From NCBI RefSeq assembly GCF_009600985.1, contig NZ_VDFP01000008.1:39975-103974 (forward strand): 64,000 bases of DNA. Direction: 5' to 3'. The DNA is from Companilactobacillus halodurans (lineage in GTDB: Bacteria > Bacillota > Bacilli > Lactobacillales > Lactobacillaceae). Below the pieces are notes generated by a model. It saw nothing but the letters and a program-made list of their open reading frames with translations, made no database searches and was not told the DNA's origin. The position numbers and the translations under genes are program-made. Each line of letters begins with the position of its first letter. Position 1 is the first letter of the stretch. Positions 1 to 11,305 of this stretch are shown here, piece after piece.

Positions 1-1710
1 GCTAAATTAGCGTCAGATGCTAATTCAGATCAAGATTTAACGCCACTAGATAATCTAAACTTTTCTTATTTCAATCTAACTGGCAATTTTAACAATTACT
101 CTCAAAAAGAAATCGACGTCAGTCAATTAACAAAGTTAAATGTCCAAAATGCAACTGTAGTCGCTCTTAATGGTAATCTCGATGTTTCTTATAACTCTGG
201 TATCAACGACCCACAATTAGCAGAAATTGGCCCTTGGTTGGTTAATTATGCTAATAGTGCTACCTCTGCCAATATTCAATTAGGAAACAGTGCTATTACT
301 GACTTAACTCCTCTGAAAGGAACTGAGACCGGCAATAATGTTTCGATTATTGCTGAAAATAACGTCAATTATATCAAGACGCCCATTTATGCGGTCAGCA
401 ATCAACCGATTGCAATCACTGCCAGTCCTGTTTTAGGACTTGATGGCGATGATTTAGCCAGTGGCTATCACTTCTCTAATTCCGTTCCTCAACAATATTT
501 AACAACTGATAATTTGACCAATTTAGGTAACGACAAATATATTTTGGAACATCCCGACCCCACTGCTCAAGTTATCTCTTATGGTTATGTTGGTTTTGGG
601 TACGGTTCTGATCCTAATAACTTCGTCAATAAAAATTACGGCAATGCCAATTTAAATTACTTTATTTTAAATGGTCAACCAGTAATTTGGCAGGCACATC
701 CCAATGTAACTATCAATTACCTCGATACTGACCAACAGCCAATCATCGAAGATGGAACTCCTTTAGTCAAAACTATCAATGGAGTCAATATTGGTGATGC
801 TTACGACCTGACTGACGACGCTTTGGTTCCTGGATATGAATTAGCCAGTTCGCCTGAACTCTTGACGGGTAATTACACTCAAAATCCTCAAGTAGTCAAT
901 CTGATTTTCTCACCAATAGAGATTCAAAATGAAGAACCTATCGAATCCCCTATCACGACACCACCTGCTACTGAAACAAATAACTCGAATTTGATTCCAG
1001 TTTATGATAGCTCCGGTAAATTAGTCACAGGTTCAAAGGTCAATGCTACTAATGCCAATATTCTTTCGACTATGAGACAAGACAAGCAAACATTTTATCA
1101 ATTAAATACCGGACAATGGGTCAAAGCATCTGACTACTTTGCTCAACAAAATCCCGAAAATGTCGTCAGAACTTTTGGTGCTGATACTCGTCTGGTCGAC
1201 CAAAATGACAAAACTATCAGTATTAAACTAGTCCCTAATAGCGAATGGAATCACTTTAAGATTGTTACTATGAATGGTCAACAATTTTATGAAGTTGCCA
1301 ACAACGAATACTTAGCTGTCGACAGTGCTGTCTTCTTCACTCCCTTAATTAACGAGCAAGCTATTCATTTAACTCAAACAAGTCAAGTTTACAACTCTAA
1401 GGGACAAACTATTAATATTGCTTTTTCTCCTAACAGCGAATGGTTCTGCGATGGCTTCGCAAAAATCGATGGTACGTTAATGTATCGAATAGGAAATGAC
1501 GAATGGATCAAAGAGAGCAATCTCTATTCTTATAAATCCGTCAAAACTGTTATCAAATTGACCAAAAAAGCTGTTGTTTACAACGAATTCGGTCAAAAAC
1601 TCTCCTTAACTTTACCAAGTGATTCGGCCTGGAAAGTTGACCAAGTGGCTACGATTAATGGCGTCAATTACTACCGCGTCGCAACGAATAAATTCATCAA
1701 GGTAGATTAG
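1..1710 (+). CDS. Cell-surface protein with LRR-like, MucBP and SLAP-type domains (5' end outside window)
   Basis: The reading frame is open from the first base, so the N-terminus (signal peptide and start) lies outside the window. About 569 residues are visible. The upstream part has internalin-like leucine-rich phrases such as AITDLTPLKG. A MucBP-type unit follows (begins VTINYLDTDQQPI, around base 710), then a short P/T-rich linker. The C-terminus carries about four SLAP-like units of 55-65 residues, each with a YxxxG pattern and a tryptophan or tyrosine near the end (for example IPVYDSSGKLV). SLAP units bind cell-wall polymers non-covalently in lactobacilli, and MucBP units are found in mucus adhesins. 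An extracellular, wall-bound adhesin-like role is therefore inferred. There is no LPXTG motif. A TTG at 238 is in frame but is not the start. Confidence 0.85.
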   Translation, partial: AKLASDANSDQDLTPLDNLNFSYFNLTGNFNNYSQKEIDVSQLTKLNVQNATVVALNGNLDVSYNSGINDPQLAEIGPWLVNYANSATSANIQLGNSAITDLTPLKGTETGNNVSIIAENNVNYIKTPIYAVSNQPIAITASPVLGLDGDDLASGYHFSNSVPQQYLTTDNLTNLGNDKYILEHPDPTAQVISYGYVGFGYGSDPNNFVNKNYGNANLNYFILNGQPVIWQAHPNVTINYLDTDQQPIIEDGTPLVKTINGVNIGDAYDLTDDALVPGYELASSPELLTGNYTQNPQVVNLIFSPIEIQNEEPIESPITTPPATETNNSNLIPVYDSSGKLVTGSKVNATNANILSTMRQDKQTFYQLNTGQWVKASDYFAQQNPENVVRTFGADTRLVDQNDKTISIKLVPNSEWNHFKIVTMNGQQFYEVANNEYLAVDSAVFFTPLINEQAIHLTQTSQVYNSKGQTINIAFSPNSEWFCDGFAKIDGTLMYRIGNDEWIKESNLYSYKSVKTVIKLTKKAVVYNEFGQKLSLTLPSDSAWKVDQVATINGVNYYRVATNKFIKVD

Positions 1711-1725
1711 ACTTTTTAAGTACGC

Positions 1726-1768
1726 AAATAAGCATGACAACAGTCTTAGTTGCCATGCTTATTTTTAT
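1726..1768. terminator. Bidirectional intrinsic terminator
   Basis: A stem AATAAGCATG.CAAC pairs with GTTG.CATGCTTATT around a short loop, with T-rich flanks on both sides. It lies between the convergent surface-protein gene and uvrA and can serve both. Confidence 0.8.
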
Positions 1769-4639
1769 CTAAATTTTATTTTCTGATTTAGCTTGAGCTT
1801 CTTTAGTCCGTTTCGTATCACGAAGCAAAACTGGTTTCAAATATTGACCAGTATAACTTTTCTTAACTTCACTAACATCCTCTGGAGTTCCAGTAGCGAC
1901 GATATCGCCTCCACCTTCACCACCATCTGGGCCTAAATCAATTAGCCAATCAGCTGACTTAACAACATCTAAATTGTGTTCAATTACTAGAACAGTATTG
2001 CCTTCGTCAACTAATCTTTGCAAGACAGCCAATAAACGTTTGATATCGTCCGTATGCAAACCAGTTGTAGGTTCATCAAGAATATAAAAATTCTTGCCAT
2101 TAGACTTCTTATAAAGTTCAGAAGCCAACTTCATTCTTTGAGCTTCACCACCAGATAATTGCGTAGCAGATTGTCCCAAAGAAACGTAGCCTAATCCAAC
2201 ATCCTTGATAGTTTGCAATTTACGTCTAATCTTAGGAATATTGCTAAAGAAATCAAGAGCTTCAGAAACCTTCATATCAAGAACTTGAGCAATATTTTTA
2301 CCTTTATAAGTAACTTCAAGCGTTTCGGAGTTATAGCGAGTTCCATGACAAACTTCGCAAGGAACGTAAACATCAGGCAAGAAGTTCATCTCAATCTTAA
2401 TAATTCCATCGCCGTGACAGTTTTCACAACGTCCGCCTTTGATATTAAAGGAGAACCTGCCCTTCTTATAACCTCTGAGCTTAGCTTCATTAGTTTGAGC
2501 AAATAAATCTCTGATATTATCGAAGACGCCGGTATAAGTAGCTGGATTGCTTCGTGGAGTCCGACCAATTGGACTTTGATCGATAGCAATCATCTTCTCG
2601 AGATTTTCATAGCCAGTAATCTTCTTATATTTACCAGGTTTTTGTGAATTATGATTCATCTTTTGAGCCAAAGCCCGTTTGAGAATCATATTGACCAAAG
2701 TAGATTTACCTGAACCCGAAACTCCTGTCACAACAATGAATTTACCCAAAGGAAACTTAACGTTTAGTTTCTTAAGATTATTTTCTTCAGCACCGAATAC
2801 TTCGACGAATTCGCCATTGCCCTTGCGTCGCTCTAAAGGAACAGGAACAAACTTCTTACCAGCCAAATATTGACCAGTCAACGACTTAGGATTTTTTTCA
2901 ACTTCTGCTGGAGTTCCAGCTGCTACGATTTGACCACCGGCTTCACCAGCACCTGGTCCTACATCAATCAAATAGTCAGCTGCTCGCATCGTATCTTCAT
3001 CATGTTCGACCACGATTAAAGTATTGCCTAAATCACGCATTTTCTTAAGTGAATTAATCAAACGGTCATTATCTCTTTGATGCAATCCAATTGAGGGTTC
3101 ATCCAAAATATACATGACGCCAGATAGATTAGAACCAATCTGAGTAGCCAAACGAATTCTTTGTGCTTCACCACCAGATAAGGTTCCTGCAGAACGTGAC
3201 AATGATAAATATTCCAAACCAACATTAATCAAAAAACTAAGTCTATCCTTAACTTCTTTTAAAATTGGTTTAGCAATAACAGTATCTTGTTCACCAAATT
3301 TTGTAGCTTTAAAGAATGGCAATTCATTCTTAATCGACATATCTGATACTTCAGCAATATCTTTGCCAGAAATTTTAACGGCTAGTGCTTTACGATTCAA
3401 TCTCTTGCCATGACAAACAGGACATTGCAATTCAGTCATATATTTACGCATTACTTCACGTGTAAAATCACTATTAGTTTCGTGATAACGGCGTTTAACA
3501 TTTGGAATCACGCCTTCAAATGGTACATCGACATCACGAACGCCACCAAAATCACTTTCATAATGAAAGTGGAAAGTTTTGCCATCAGAACCATATAAAA
3601 CAGTGTTTTGATCTTCTTTTGACATTTTTTCAAAGGGTGTATTCATATCAATGCCAAATGCTTTGCAAGCTTGAGCCAACAATTCAGGATAATACTGCGA
3701 ACTGATTGGGTTCCATGGCATTAATGCGCCTTCAGCTAAAGTCTTAGTTTGATCAGGGACGACTAAATCTAAGTCGACTTCAAGTTTGATGCCTAAACCA
3801 TCACAGTTATCGCAAGCTCCAAAAGGAGCATTGAACGAGAATAAACGTGGTTCTAACTCGCCGACTGTAAAACCACAAATTGGACAGGCATTCTTTTCAG
3901 AGAAGACCATCATATCAGAACCAATAACGTCAACATTCATATATCCATCCGAAAGTCTTAAAGCAGCTTCGACAGAATCAAACAAACGTGACTTGATATG
4001 GTCATTGATAACGATTCTATCGACCACGACATCGATACTGTGTTTCTTATTCTTATCCAATTCAATATCTTCACCGATATCTCGAGTTTCGCCATCAACT
4101 CTAATTCTGACGTAACCTTGTTTTTTAATTTGATTCAAGGCTTTTTTATGTTGACCACGTTTTGATCTAACTACTGGCGAAAGAATTTGCAGTTTAGTTC
4201 TATCGCCTAACTTCAAAATAGCATCGACCATTTGTTGAGCTGACTGACTGGTAATCTTAGTCCCATCATTAGGACAGATTGGCGTGCCAACACGTGCCCA
4301 CAACAAACGTAAATAATCATTGATTTCAGTAACCGTTCCAACAGTCGAACGAGGATTTTTTGAAGTCGTCTTTTGGTCAATGGAAATTGCTGGACTTAAA
4401 CCATCAATCGAATCAACATCTGGTTTATCCATCTGGCCTAAAAATTGACGCGCATAAGAAGACAAACTTTCAACATATCTTCTTTGTCCCTCAGCATACA
4501 AAGTATCAAAGGCTAATGAACTCTTTCCTGAGCCAGATAAACCAGTCATAACAACCAGTTTATCTCGAGGTATCGTTACGTTAACATTTTTTAAATTGTG
4601 TGCTCTGGCGCCATGAATAACAATTTTATCATTTAACAT
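1769..4639 (-). CDS. uvrA: Excinuclease ABC subunit A
   Basis: UvrA is the ATP-dependent damage-recognition subunit of nucleotide excision repair; it loads UvrB on lesions. The 956-residue length is normal. Two ABC ATPase modules are visible: Walker A GLSGSGKS at 33-40 and GVSGSGKST near 640, with LSGGEAQR signatures in both halves. Two zinc-finger cysteine sets are present, CPIC...CDNC near 252-282 and CENC...CEVC near 735-765. It starts 1 bp after the uvrB stop codon, so the two form one operon. The only regulatory signal is the LexA-type box upstream of uvrB. Confidence 0.98.
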   Translation of the reverse strand: MLNDKIVIHGARAHNLKNVNVTIPRDKLVVMTGLSGSGKSSLAFDTLYAEGQRRYVESLSSYARQFLGQMDKPDVDSIDGLSPAISIDQKTTSKNPRSTVGTVTEINDYLRLLWARVGTPICPNDGTKITSQSAQQMVDAILKLGDRTKLQILSPVVRSKRGQHKKALNQIKKQGYVRIRVDGETRDIGEDIELDKNKKHSIDVVVDRIVINDHIKSRLFDSVEAALRLSDGYMNVDVIGSDMMVFSEKNACPICGFTVGELEPRLFSFNAPFGACDNCDGLGIKLEVDLDLVVPDQTKTLAEGALMPWNPISSQYYPELLAQACKAFGIDMNTPFEKMSKEDQNTVLYGSDGKTFHFHYESDFGGVRDVDVPFEGVIPNVKRRYHETNSDFTREVMRKYMTELQCPVCHGKRLNRKALAVKISGKDIAEVSDMSIKNELPFFKATKFGEQDTVIAKPILKEVKDRLSFLINVGLEYLSLSRSAGTLSGGEAQRIRLATQIGSNLSGVMYILDEPSIGLHQRDNDRLINSLKKMRDLGNTLIVVEHDEDTMRAADYLIDVGPGAGEAGGQIVAAGTPAEVEKNPKSLTGQYLAGKKFVPVPLERRKGNGEFVEVFGAEENNLKKLNVKFPLGKFIVVTGVSGSGKSTLVNMILKRALAQKMNHNSQKPGKYKKITGYENLEKMIAIDQSPIGRTPRSNPATYTGVFDNIRDLFAQTNEAKLRGYKKGRFSFNIKGGRCENCHGDGIIKIEMNFLPDVYVPCEVCHGTRYNSETLEVTYKGKNIAQVLDMKVSEALDFFSNIPKIRRKLQTIKDVGLGYVSLGQSATQLSGGEAQRMKLASELYKKSNGKNFYILDEPTTGLHTDDIKRLLAVLQRLVDEGNTVLVIEHNLDVVKSADWLIDLGPDGGEGGGDIVATGTPEDVSEVKKSYTGQYLKPVLLRDTKRTKEAQAKSENKI

Positions 4640-4640
4640 A

Positions 4641-6650
4641 CTATTTTATTTCCGCCTTTAATTCCAAAATCGTATCACGCAAATTGGCAGCTGCCTCAAA
4701 GTCTAGTTTCTTAGCAGCAGATTCCATTTGTTCTGTTAGATTGGCAAGAAGCTCTTGTCGATCCTTTTTACTCATATCCTTGAAGTCGATATCATCATCG
4801 ATCTTTTCTTCCTCAGATGAAGAATTATCGACTTTCTGGAACATTGAAATTGCATCCCTGATTGGTTTAACAATTGTTTTAGGAGTTATTCCATGTTCTT
4901 CATTGAATTTCTTTTGAATGCGACGACGACGAGCTGTGGCATCGATTGCGCCTCGCATCGAATCAGTAATTGAATCAGCGTACATGATAACTTTACCATG
5001 TTCATTTCTTGAGGCACGACCAATAATCTGAACTAAAGAACGTTCAGCTCGTAAAAATCCTTCTTTATCAGCATCAAGAATAGCAATCAAAGAAACTTCA
5101 GGAACATCGATTCCTTCACGCAGCAAATTAATTCCAATCAAAACATTAAACTTGCCTAAACGTAAATCACGAATAATCTTTGAACGTTCCAAAGTCTTGA
5201 TATCGCTATGCAAATAACGAACCTTGATTCCTAAATCTTTGAAATAGTCAGTTAAATCTTCTGCCATCTTCTTAGTTAAAGTGGTGACAAAGACACGCTC
5301 GTGCTTTTCGACACGGTCATTTATTTCAGATACTAAATCATCAATCTGACCCATAATTGGTCGAACTTCAATCTTTGGATCAAGCAAACCAGTTGGTCGA
5401 ATAATTTGTTCTGCCAAATGATTCGTTCGGTCTAACTCATAAGGGCCTGGAGTTGCCGAAACATAAAGGATTCGTTTGACATGCTGTTCAAACTCATTCA
5501 ATTTTAAGGGACGATTATCTAAAGCACTAGGTAATCTAAATCCATAGTCGACCAATTGTTGCTTTCTAGCACGATCGCCATTATACATCCCTCTAATCTG
5601 AGGCATAGTAACGTGAGATTCATCAATCATGATATTAAAATCTTTAGGGAAAAAGTCTAGTAAGGTAAATGGAGGTTCACCTTCAGCTCTTCCTTCCATA
5701 TGACGCGAATAATTTTCGATTCCAGAAGTGTAACCCATTTCTCGCATCATTTCGATATCATATTCAGTTCTTTGTTTAATACGTTGAGCCTCCAACAATT
5801 TACCTTCTTTAGTAAATTTCTCAACTTGTTGATCCATTTCATCTTTAATTCGTTTCAAAGCTTCGTCCATTTTTGCATCACTAATCATAAAGTGAGTGGC
5901 AGGGAATATTCCGATATGGTCCATTGAACCCTTAACCTCACCAGTTAGTGGATCCATTTCGATGATACGATCGATTTCATCACCAAAAAACTCCACCCGA
6001 AGAGCATTGTCATCGTTTGAAGCTGGGAAAATATCGACTACGTCGCCACGAACACGGAAACGTCCACGTTGAAAATCAATATCGTTTCGCTCAAATTGAT
6101 TTTCGACTAATTCTTCTAATAGCTTATCTCGTGGGATCTCTTGGCCGACTCTTAGAGAAATAATACTATCCGCATATTCTCTTGGATCACCTAAACCAAA
6201 GATACAAGAAACTGAAGCAACGATGATAACATCATTGCGCTCCAATAGTGAACTTGTGGCCGCATGCCGTAATTTATCGATTTCATCATTAATGCTGGAA
6301 TCTTTTTCAATATAAGTATCACTTGAAGGAACATAGGCTTCAGGTTGGTAATAATCATAGTAACTGACAAAATACTCAACGGCATTGTGGGGGAAGAATT
6401 CCTTCATTTCACCATATAATTGGCCAGCTAAAGTTTTATTGTGAGAAATAATTAAAGTTGGCTTATTGAGATTTTTAATGACATTAGCCATGGTAAAAGT
6501 CTTACCAGTACCAGTGGCACCCTCAAGGACTACCTCTTTATCGCCCGCTTTAAAATCATCTGTAATTTTATTGATTGCTTGAGCTTGGTCTCCAGCTGGA
6601 GAATACTTTGAAACCAAATCAAACTTATTATCGTTAACTCTATCTATCAC
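4641..6650 (-). CDS. uvrB: Excinuclease ABC subunit B
   Basis: UvrB is the helicase-like subunit that verifies damage and recruits UvrC. Its 669 residues are full length. Visible features are Walker A GATGTGKT at 44-51, the damage-probing beta-hairpin [10 protein letters not shown] at 97-106, a DESH box near 339, helicase motif [10 protein letters not shown], and a C-terminal UVR domain (last ~40 residues) that contacts UvrC. The start is GTG, preceded by a GGGGGTAAG ribosome site. It is the first gene of uvrB-uvrA, with a candidate SOS box about 100 bp upstream. Confidence 0.98.
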   Translation of the reverse strand: MIDRVNDNKFDLVSKYSPAGDQAQAINKITDDFKAGDKEVVLEGATGTGKTFTMANVIKNLNKPTLIISHNKTLAGQLYGEMKEFFPHNAVEYFVSYYDYYQPEAYVPSSDTYIEKDSSINDEIDKLRHAATSSLLERNDVIIVASVSCIFGLGDPREYADSIISLRVGQEIPRDKLLEELVENQFERNDIDFQRGRFRVRGDVVDIFPASNDDNALRVEFFGDEIDRIIEMDPLTGEVKGSMDHIGIFPATHFMISDAKMDEALKRIKDEMDQQVEKFTKEGKLLEAQRIKQRTEYDIEMMREMGYTSGIENYSRHMEGRAEGEPPFTLLDFFPKDFNIMIDESHVTMPQIRGMYNGDRARKQQLVDYGFRLPSALDNRPLKLNEFEQHVKRILYVSATPGPYELDRTNHLAEQIIRPTGLLDPKIEVRPIMGQIDDLVSEINDRVEKHERVFVTTLTKKMAEDLTDYFKDLGIKVRYLHSDIKTLERSKIIRDLRLGKFNVLIGINLLREGIDVPEVSLIAILDADKEGFLRAERSLVQIIGRASRNEHGKVIMYADSITDSMRGAIDATARRRRIQKKFNEEHGITPKTIVKPIRDAISMFQKVDNSSSEEEKIDDDIDFKDMSKKDRQELLANLTEQMESAAKKLDFEAAANLRDTILELKAEIK

Positions 6651-6673
6651 GGATTAACTTACCCCCTTAAGCT

Positions 6674-6714
6674 AAAAAATACATCTAACCCACGCATACG
6701 AATTAGATGTAATT
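6674..6714 (-). terminator. Terminator of the MFS transporter gene
   Basis: On the minus strand TTACATCTAA pairs with TTAGATGTA and is followed by TTTTTT. It lies between the MFS gene stop and the uvrB start, so it ends MFS transcripts and falls inside the uvrB upstream region. Confidence 0.7.
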
Positions 6715-6749
6715 TATGTCTTTATTTCACTGGGTCTATATTACCATAG

Positions 6750-6763
6750 CGAACATATTTTCG
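6750..6763. promoter_or_regulatory. Candidate LexA (SOS) box upstream of uvrB
   Basis: The sequence is CGAACATATTTTCG. It matches the Gram-positive LexA/DinR pattern CGAAC-N4-GTTCG at all but one fixed position. A TTGACA -35-like hexamer lies just upstream on the minus strand (6784-6789), but the -10 is not clear. Damage induction of uvrBA through such boxes is known in Bacillus; here it is inferred from the match and position. Confidence 0.7.
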
Positions 6764-6771
6764 CTATATAT

Positions 6772-8016
6772 TTACTTACTTGTTGTCAAACGTGGCAACA
6801 TTAGAAAAATTGCCAAGCCAATCATAAATAAAATACTCAAGGAAGCAGCGCCAATGGTCGACTTACCAGTAACTTGGGTCACGATTCCTACTAGAACTGG
6901 TCCCATAACAGCTGAAAACTTTCCTAAAATATTATAAAATCCGAAAAATTCACTTCCAGAATCCTTAGGAATCAACTTGCCAAAATAAGATCTGCTCAAT
7001 GCTTGAATACCACCTTGGCTAGTTCCAACAAGAACAGCTAAAATCCAAAAATCAACTGCTGAATGTAATTTTAAAGCATACAAACAAATTCCAAAATACA
7101 AGACGATAGCTAACAAAATTCCTTTACGAGCTGAGAATCGATTAGCAATCCAACCATATAAAATTGAAAATGGAAAAGCGACTAACTGTACCACTAACAA
7201 AACTAACATCAAAATGGTCGTGGAAATTCCCATATCCATCCCAATTGAAGTCGCCATCGTAAAAATAGTATCGACTCCATCTATATAGAAGAAATAAGCT
7301 ACTAAAAACCAAGCTGCAGCTTTATATTTTTTTAAATGAGTAATCGTCATCCAAACTCTTTTGAAACTAGACGTGATCGGATGCGGATTCTCAGGCAACG
7401 AATAAACTTGACGAACATTTTTTAACATTGGTATAAAGAAAATCAACCACCAAACTGCTGCTAAAAGAAAACTCCAGCGAGCAACACCGTAACTGAACAA
7501 CATCCCAAAGCCACTCGTCAATTGTAAAACTAAAAACAAAATAAACGCTAAAACTCCACCTAAATAACCAAAAGCATAACCATTTGATGAAAGTGAATCC
7601 ATCTGACGATTATCTGAAACATCTGTCAAAAAACTATCATAGAATAAGTTCCCAGCGGAATAACCAATTATCGACAGAATAAAAACACCTAATAATAAAT
7701 GCCATTGACTCGGCGGTACTAACGCTAAACCAAAAGTCATAATAATTCCTAAAAATGAAAAATAACTCAAAAGTTTTTTCTTGTGATGTGGATAATCAGC
7801 TAAAGCACCTAAAACCGGCGCTAAAACTGACACAATCAAAGTTCCAAAACTATTAGCATATCCCCAAAAGGCTGTGGCATTAGCCTGAGATACACCTGCA
7901 TTTTGGGCAACCGACTTGAAATAAACTGGCAAAACTGCTGTCGTGACAATTATTCCATAGCCGGAATTAGCCCAATCATAAAAAATCCAACTCCACTGCT
8001 TTTTATTAAAACCCAT
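6772..8016 (-). CDS. MFS transporter, UMF1/Atg22-like family
   Basis: A 414-residue integral membrane protein with about 12 hydrophobic segments. The N-terminal WIFYDWANSGYG and the central FYDSFLTDV are typical of the UMF1 (Atg22-like) branch of the major facilitator superfamily. In yeast this family exports amino acids from the vacuole; the substrate of bacterial members is unknown. It starts ATG with a GGAG-like site and ends in its own terminator. The phosphodiesterase-family gene lies 13 bp upstream, so co-transcription is likely, but a functional link is not evident. Confidence 0.88.
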   Translation of the reverse strand: MGFNKKQWSWIFYDWANSGYGIIVTTAVLPVYFKSVAQNAGVSQANATAFWGYANSFGTLIVSVLAPVLGALADYPHHKKKLLSYFSFLGIIMTFGLALVPPSQWHLLLGVFILSIIGYSAGNLFYDSFLTDVSDNRQMDSLSSNGYAFGYLGGVLAFILFLVLQLTSGFGMLFSYGVARWSFLLAAVWWLIFFIPMLKNVRQVYSLPENPHPITSSFKRVWMTITHLKKYKAAAWFLVAYFFYIDGVDTIFTMATSIGMDMGISTTILMLVLLVVQLVAFPFSILYGWIANRFSARKGILLAIVLYFGICLYALKLHSAVDFWILAVLVGTSQGGIQALSRSYFGKLIPKDSGSEFFGFYNILGKFSAVMGPVLVGIVTQVTGKSTIGAASLSILFMIGLAIFLMLPRLTTSK

Positions 8017-8029
8017 AATCTCCTCTAAT

Positions 8030-9322
8030 CTAATTCAAGAAAATGTCATCAATCGCATGTCCTGCCAATGGTTCTGGAAATTCCAAACCTAATAGCTTAG
8101 CAAACGTTGGTGCTTCATCAACCAAATTAGCCTTCTTTACTGTATGATTTTTCTTGACCATTGGACCATTAAAGGCAATTGTCGTCTTATAGTCTGGCTT
8201 CAATGGGTCATAACCATGAACGCCACGATAGCGGTCAGCATTCCCCATCATTTGTGGTAAAACTTTTTCCACCACTTGTGCACGGTCGCTTTCATCGGTG
8301 AAGTAATATCCAGCTTTAGCCTCAACCATTAGCGTACATTCTGGATCAGCACCTCTAGTTATAGCTTCTTGAGCTGAATAAATCTTTTCGACGCCTTCAA
8401 CATCTGAAATCAAGTCTTTCAAACGCTTCATCTGGTCAAAATTTTTCGTGTAAATATAAGTACAGCCATCACACGTCTTAGCCATGACTTGCCAATCTTT
8501 TTTGAATGTTTGATCAGGCTTTGACGTTAACCAGCCTCTCTTGGCAAATAAAGTATTCAAATGAATCATCTTATTGACATTTATTTGATAGTGATCGCCT
8601 AAAATAACAAAATTGGTATCATTAAAAGTTCCTGCTTCTCTAGTTGCCTCAATTACTTGCTTGACATGCTTATCTAATCGACTTAAAGCTTGCATAGCCT
8701 CATCAGAACGGACCCCATAACGGTGACGCATACTGTCCATATCCACTAAATGAAGCAAAGTTAAATTAGGTCGTTTGTTCTTAATTGTATCGACGGCACA
8801 GGCAGTAATAAAATCATCCAATTGTGGCTGTTTGATGCCATTACGTAATTTACCGTATTTTTTATCCATTTCTAAAATAAACAATGGCGAACTAGCTTTC
8901 AAAGAAACTAAAACTTGATTCGTCCAAATCCGATTTGGAAAAATCTCAGCCAAGTTATAGTCAATCTTGCTGCCAGCTGTGACTGGCCACAAAAAGGCTG
9001 CCGTTTTGAGGTTCTTTTGTCTTGCTAAATCATAAAGAGTTGGCGATTTAACGTCTTTTTGATACCAGAACCAATCAGGCGAACGACGTTGTGGCTGAAT
9101 TTTAGTATTATTAACGATTCCGTGAACCTTAGGGTATTGTCCTGTAATAATCGTCGTGTGCGAAGGATAAGTCAGAGTTGGATAAATTCCTGTAACTTCT
9201 TTGATCCAAGTTCCACCAGAAACTAGCTTATTCAAGGTTGGCAATTCAGCTTGATGTTCATTGATGTCACGATATCCCAATGAATCAAGCGAAATAATGA
9301 CTAAATGTTGATTGACTGTCAA
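8030..9322 (-). CDS. Alkaline phosphatase/nucleotide pyrophosphatase family enzyme
   Basis: A type I phosphodiesterase/nucleotide pyrophosphatase-fold protein of about 430 residues. Metal and catalytic elements in order: D13 in ISLDSLGYRD; the nucleophile region PTLTYPSHTT with T51; a DMD...H segment; GDH; and a final RGVHGYDP. Such enzymes hydrolyse phosphodiester or phosphomonoester bonds; the substrate here is unknown. I place the start at TTG 9322, which has a good AAGGGGA site. The frame stays open to 9451, but that extension translates the upstream pgcA terminator hairpin and is not convincing. No clear signal peptide is seen with this start, so a cytoplasmic location is possible. Confidence 0.85.
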   Translation of the reverse strand: MTVNQHLVIISLDSLGYRDINEHQAELPTLNKLVSGGTWIKEVTGIYPTLTYPSHTTIITGQYPKVHGIVNNTKIQPQRRSPDWFWYQKDVKSPTLYDLARQKNLKTAAFLWPVTAGSKIDYNLAEIFPNRIWTNQVLVSLKASSPLFILEMDKKYGKLRNGIKQPQLDDFITACAVDTIKNKRPNLTLLHLVDMDSMRHRYGVRSDEAMQALSRLDKHVKQVIEATREAGTFNDTNFVILGDHYQINVNKMIHLNTLFAKRGWLTSKPDQTFKKDWQVMAKTCDGCTYIYTKNFDQMKRLKDLISDVEGVEKIYSAQEAITRGADPECTLMVEAKAGYYFTDESDRAQVVEKVLPQMMGNADRYRGVHGYDPLKPDYKTTIAFNGPMVKKNHTVKKANLVDEAPTFAKLLGLEFPEPLAGHAIDDIFLN

Positions 9323-9408
9323 TTTAATTTCCCCTTTTTTACTACATGAAAGTATTATATCGCAGTTGGCAAATCCTTGTAATTTCTCCAAAAAGCAATT
9401 AGATTTTC

Positions 9409-9448
9409 TAAAACAAAAAAATATGGTAATCATTTTTTGATTACCATA
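9409..9448 (-). terminator. Terminator of pgcA
   Basis: Perfect stem TATGGTAATCA/TGATTACCATA with a short loop, then a T-run on the minus strand. It lies just downstream of the phosphoglucomutase stop. Confidence 0.85.
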
Positions 9449-9472
9449 CATTATTAAGATTAAATTTAAATT

Positions 9473-11191
9473 TTATTCCCAACCTTCGATTACTTTACCA
9501 AAATCAGCCAATTTCTTATTAGCATTATCTTCAGTATCGCTCTTAACGCCGATATAGAATTTCATCTTAGGTTCAGTACCAGAAGGTCTTGCAGCAATCC
9601 AAGTATCGTCAGCTAAGACATACTTCAAAACATTAGCCTTAGGTAAACCAGTTTCTTTAGTACCAGATTCTGTGACATCAGTATCATTTAAGTAGTCAAT
9701 CGATTCAACGACCTTTACGCCATTGACCTCATCGATGCCTTCTTCACGTAATGTTTTCATGATTTGAGCCATCTTATCCTTACCAGAAATACCAGCAAAA
9801 GTCTTTGAAATAGTCTTTTCGCGGTAATAACCGAATTCTTTGTACAAGTCTTCCAAAGCATCGTAGATAGTCTTACCTTTTGATTCGTAGAAAGCAGCAG
9901 CTTCAGCCAGTAACAATGTTGATTGCATAGCATCCTTATCACGCACGAAAGGTTTGACTAAATATCCATAACTTTCTTCAAAACCAAATAAAAATTCATT
10001 GCTGCCAGTTTCTTCAAAGTGTTCAATTTTTTCAGCAATATATTTGAAACCAGTCAAAACATTGAACATCTTGATATTGTATTTATCAGCAATGGCAGTT
10101 GCTAGTTCGGAAGAAACAATTGATTTAACGACCGCACCATTTTCAGGCAACTTATTTAGATTCTTCTTGGCTTGTAACAAGTAATTCAACAAGACAGAAG
10201 CAATTTGATTACCAGTCATCAATTTGTAAGAACCATCTGGTTGTCTGACGGCAGCACCTAATCTATCAGCATCGGGATCAGTGGCAATCAAAATATTTGC
10301 ACCGATTTTTTTACCACGTTCAATTGCCAAATCAAATGTTTGAGCAAATTCTGGATTAGGGAAAGGTGTTGTTGCAAATTCTGGGTCAAGGATTGCTTGT
10401 TCAGTCACCATTTCAAAGTTCTTGAAGCCTAACTTTTGAAAAATTCTTGGAGCAATCATTTTACCAGTACCATGAAGTGGTGAATAAACAAACTTCATCT
10501 TGTCGCCGACATCTTTAATCAACTTAGGATCAACGATTACCGTTTCAAGATTCTTCATATAGTCTAAATCAACATCTTCACCGATTAGTTTTAGTAATTT
10601 TTCGCTTCTCAATTTTGTAACCGGCATAACTTTGATTGCAAATAAATCGCTCGCCTTACGAGCAAAACTAGTAATATTATCTGATTCCTTAGGTGGCATT
10701 TGTCCACCATCTGGACCATAGATTTTAAAACCATTGTATTGTTTAGGATTATGGCTAGCTGTAATCATGATACCTGCATAAGCATGCAAATCTCTTACAG
10801 CAAAAGATAATTCTGGAGTTGGTCTTAAACTGTCGAAAACATAACTGTGAATACCATGAATGCCTAGAACTTTAGCGGATTCATAAGCAAAGTCCTGTGA
10901 ATAGTAGCGTGAATCATAACTAATTGCTACACCTTGCTTCTTAACTTTTTCATCCAAGGTGTCCATAAATGATGCCAATCCCTCAGTCGCTTGACGAACA
11001 GTATAAATATTCATGCGATTGATACCAGGACCAATCAAACCACGCATACCAGCTGTACCAAACTCCATAGGTTCATAAAATGCCTCTTCAGCCACTTTAT
11101 CGTCTTGCTTCATTTCATTTAGTTGCTCTTTCATGTCTGGATCCAAATCTTTATAATCGAGCCATTCTTGCATATTATCTTGCCACGACAT
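9473..11191 (-). CDS. pgcA: Phosphoglucomutase/phosphomannomutase family protein
   Basis: An alpha-D-phosphohexomutase of 572 residues that interconverts glucose 6-phosphate and glucose 1-phosphate, feeding UDP-glucose and polysaccharide synthesis. Visible motifs: the catalytic phosphoserine loop TASHNP at 144-149, the Mg-binding loop DPDADRLG near 300, a sugar-binding FEESYG and the phosphate-binding RPSGTEPK near the C-terminus. The length fits the long Bacillus PgcA type. ATG start with an AGGAGG-like site. It is monocistronic, with its own terminator. Confidence 0.93.
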   Translation of the reverse strand: MSWQDNMQEWLDYKDLDPDMKEQLNEMKQDDKVAEEAFYEPMEFGTAGMRGLIGPGINRMNIYTVRQATEGLASFMDTLDEKVKKQGVAISYDSRYYSQDFAYESAKVLGIHGIHSYVFDSLRPTPELSFAVRDLHAYAGIMITASHNPKQYNGFKIYGPDGGQMPPKESDNITSFARKASDLFAIKVMPVTKLRSEKLLKLIGEDVDLDYMKNLETVIVDPKLIKDVGDKMKFVYSPLHGTGKMIAPRIFQKLGFKNFEMVTEQAILDPEFATTPFPNPEFAQTFDLAIERGKKIGANILIATDPDADRLGAAVRQPDGSYKLMTGNQIASVLLNYLLQAKKNLNKLPENGAVVKSIVSSELATAIADKYNIKMFNVLTGFKYIAEKIEHFEETGSNEFLFGFEESYGYLVKPFVRDKDAMQSTLLLAEAAAFYESKGKTIYDALEDLYKEFGYYREKTISKTFAGISGKDKMAQIMKTLREEGIDEVNGVKVVESIDYLNDTDVTESGTKETGLPKANVLKYVLADDTWIAARPSGTEPKMKFYIGVKSDTEDNANKKLADFGKVIEGWE

Positions 11192-11305
11192 TAAAATTGT
11201 CCTCCTAATTTGTAAGTACTGATACCTATTATATCAATCATCCAGCACTAATAAAATTTGATTTAAACAACTTTAACAATAAAAATTTAAATCAAACTTA
11301 AAATT

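Noticed and set aside
2213..6385. Several 60-110-residue open frames antisense to or in other frames of uvrA and uvrB
   Set aside because: They lie wholly within well-supported genes, lack ribosome sites and show no family features; they reflect codon bias of the real genes.
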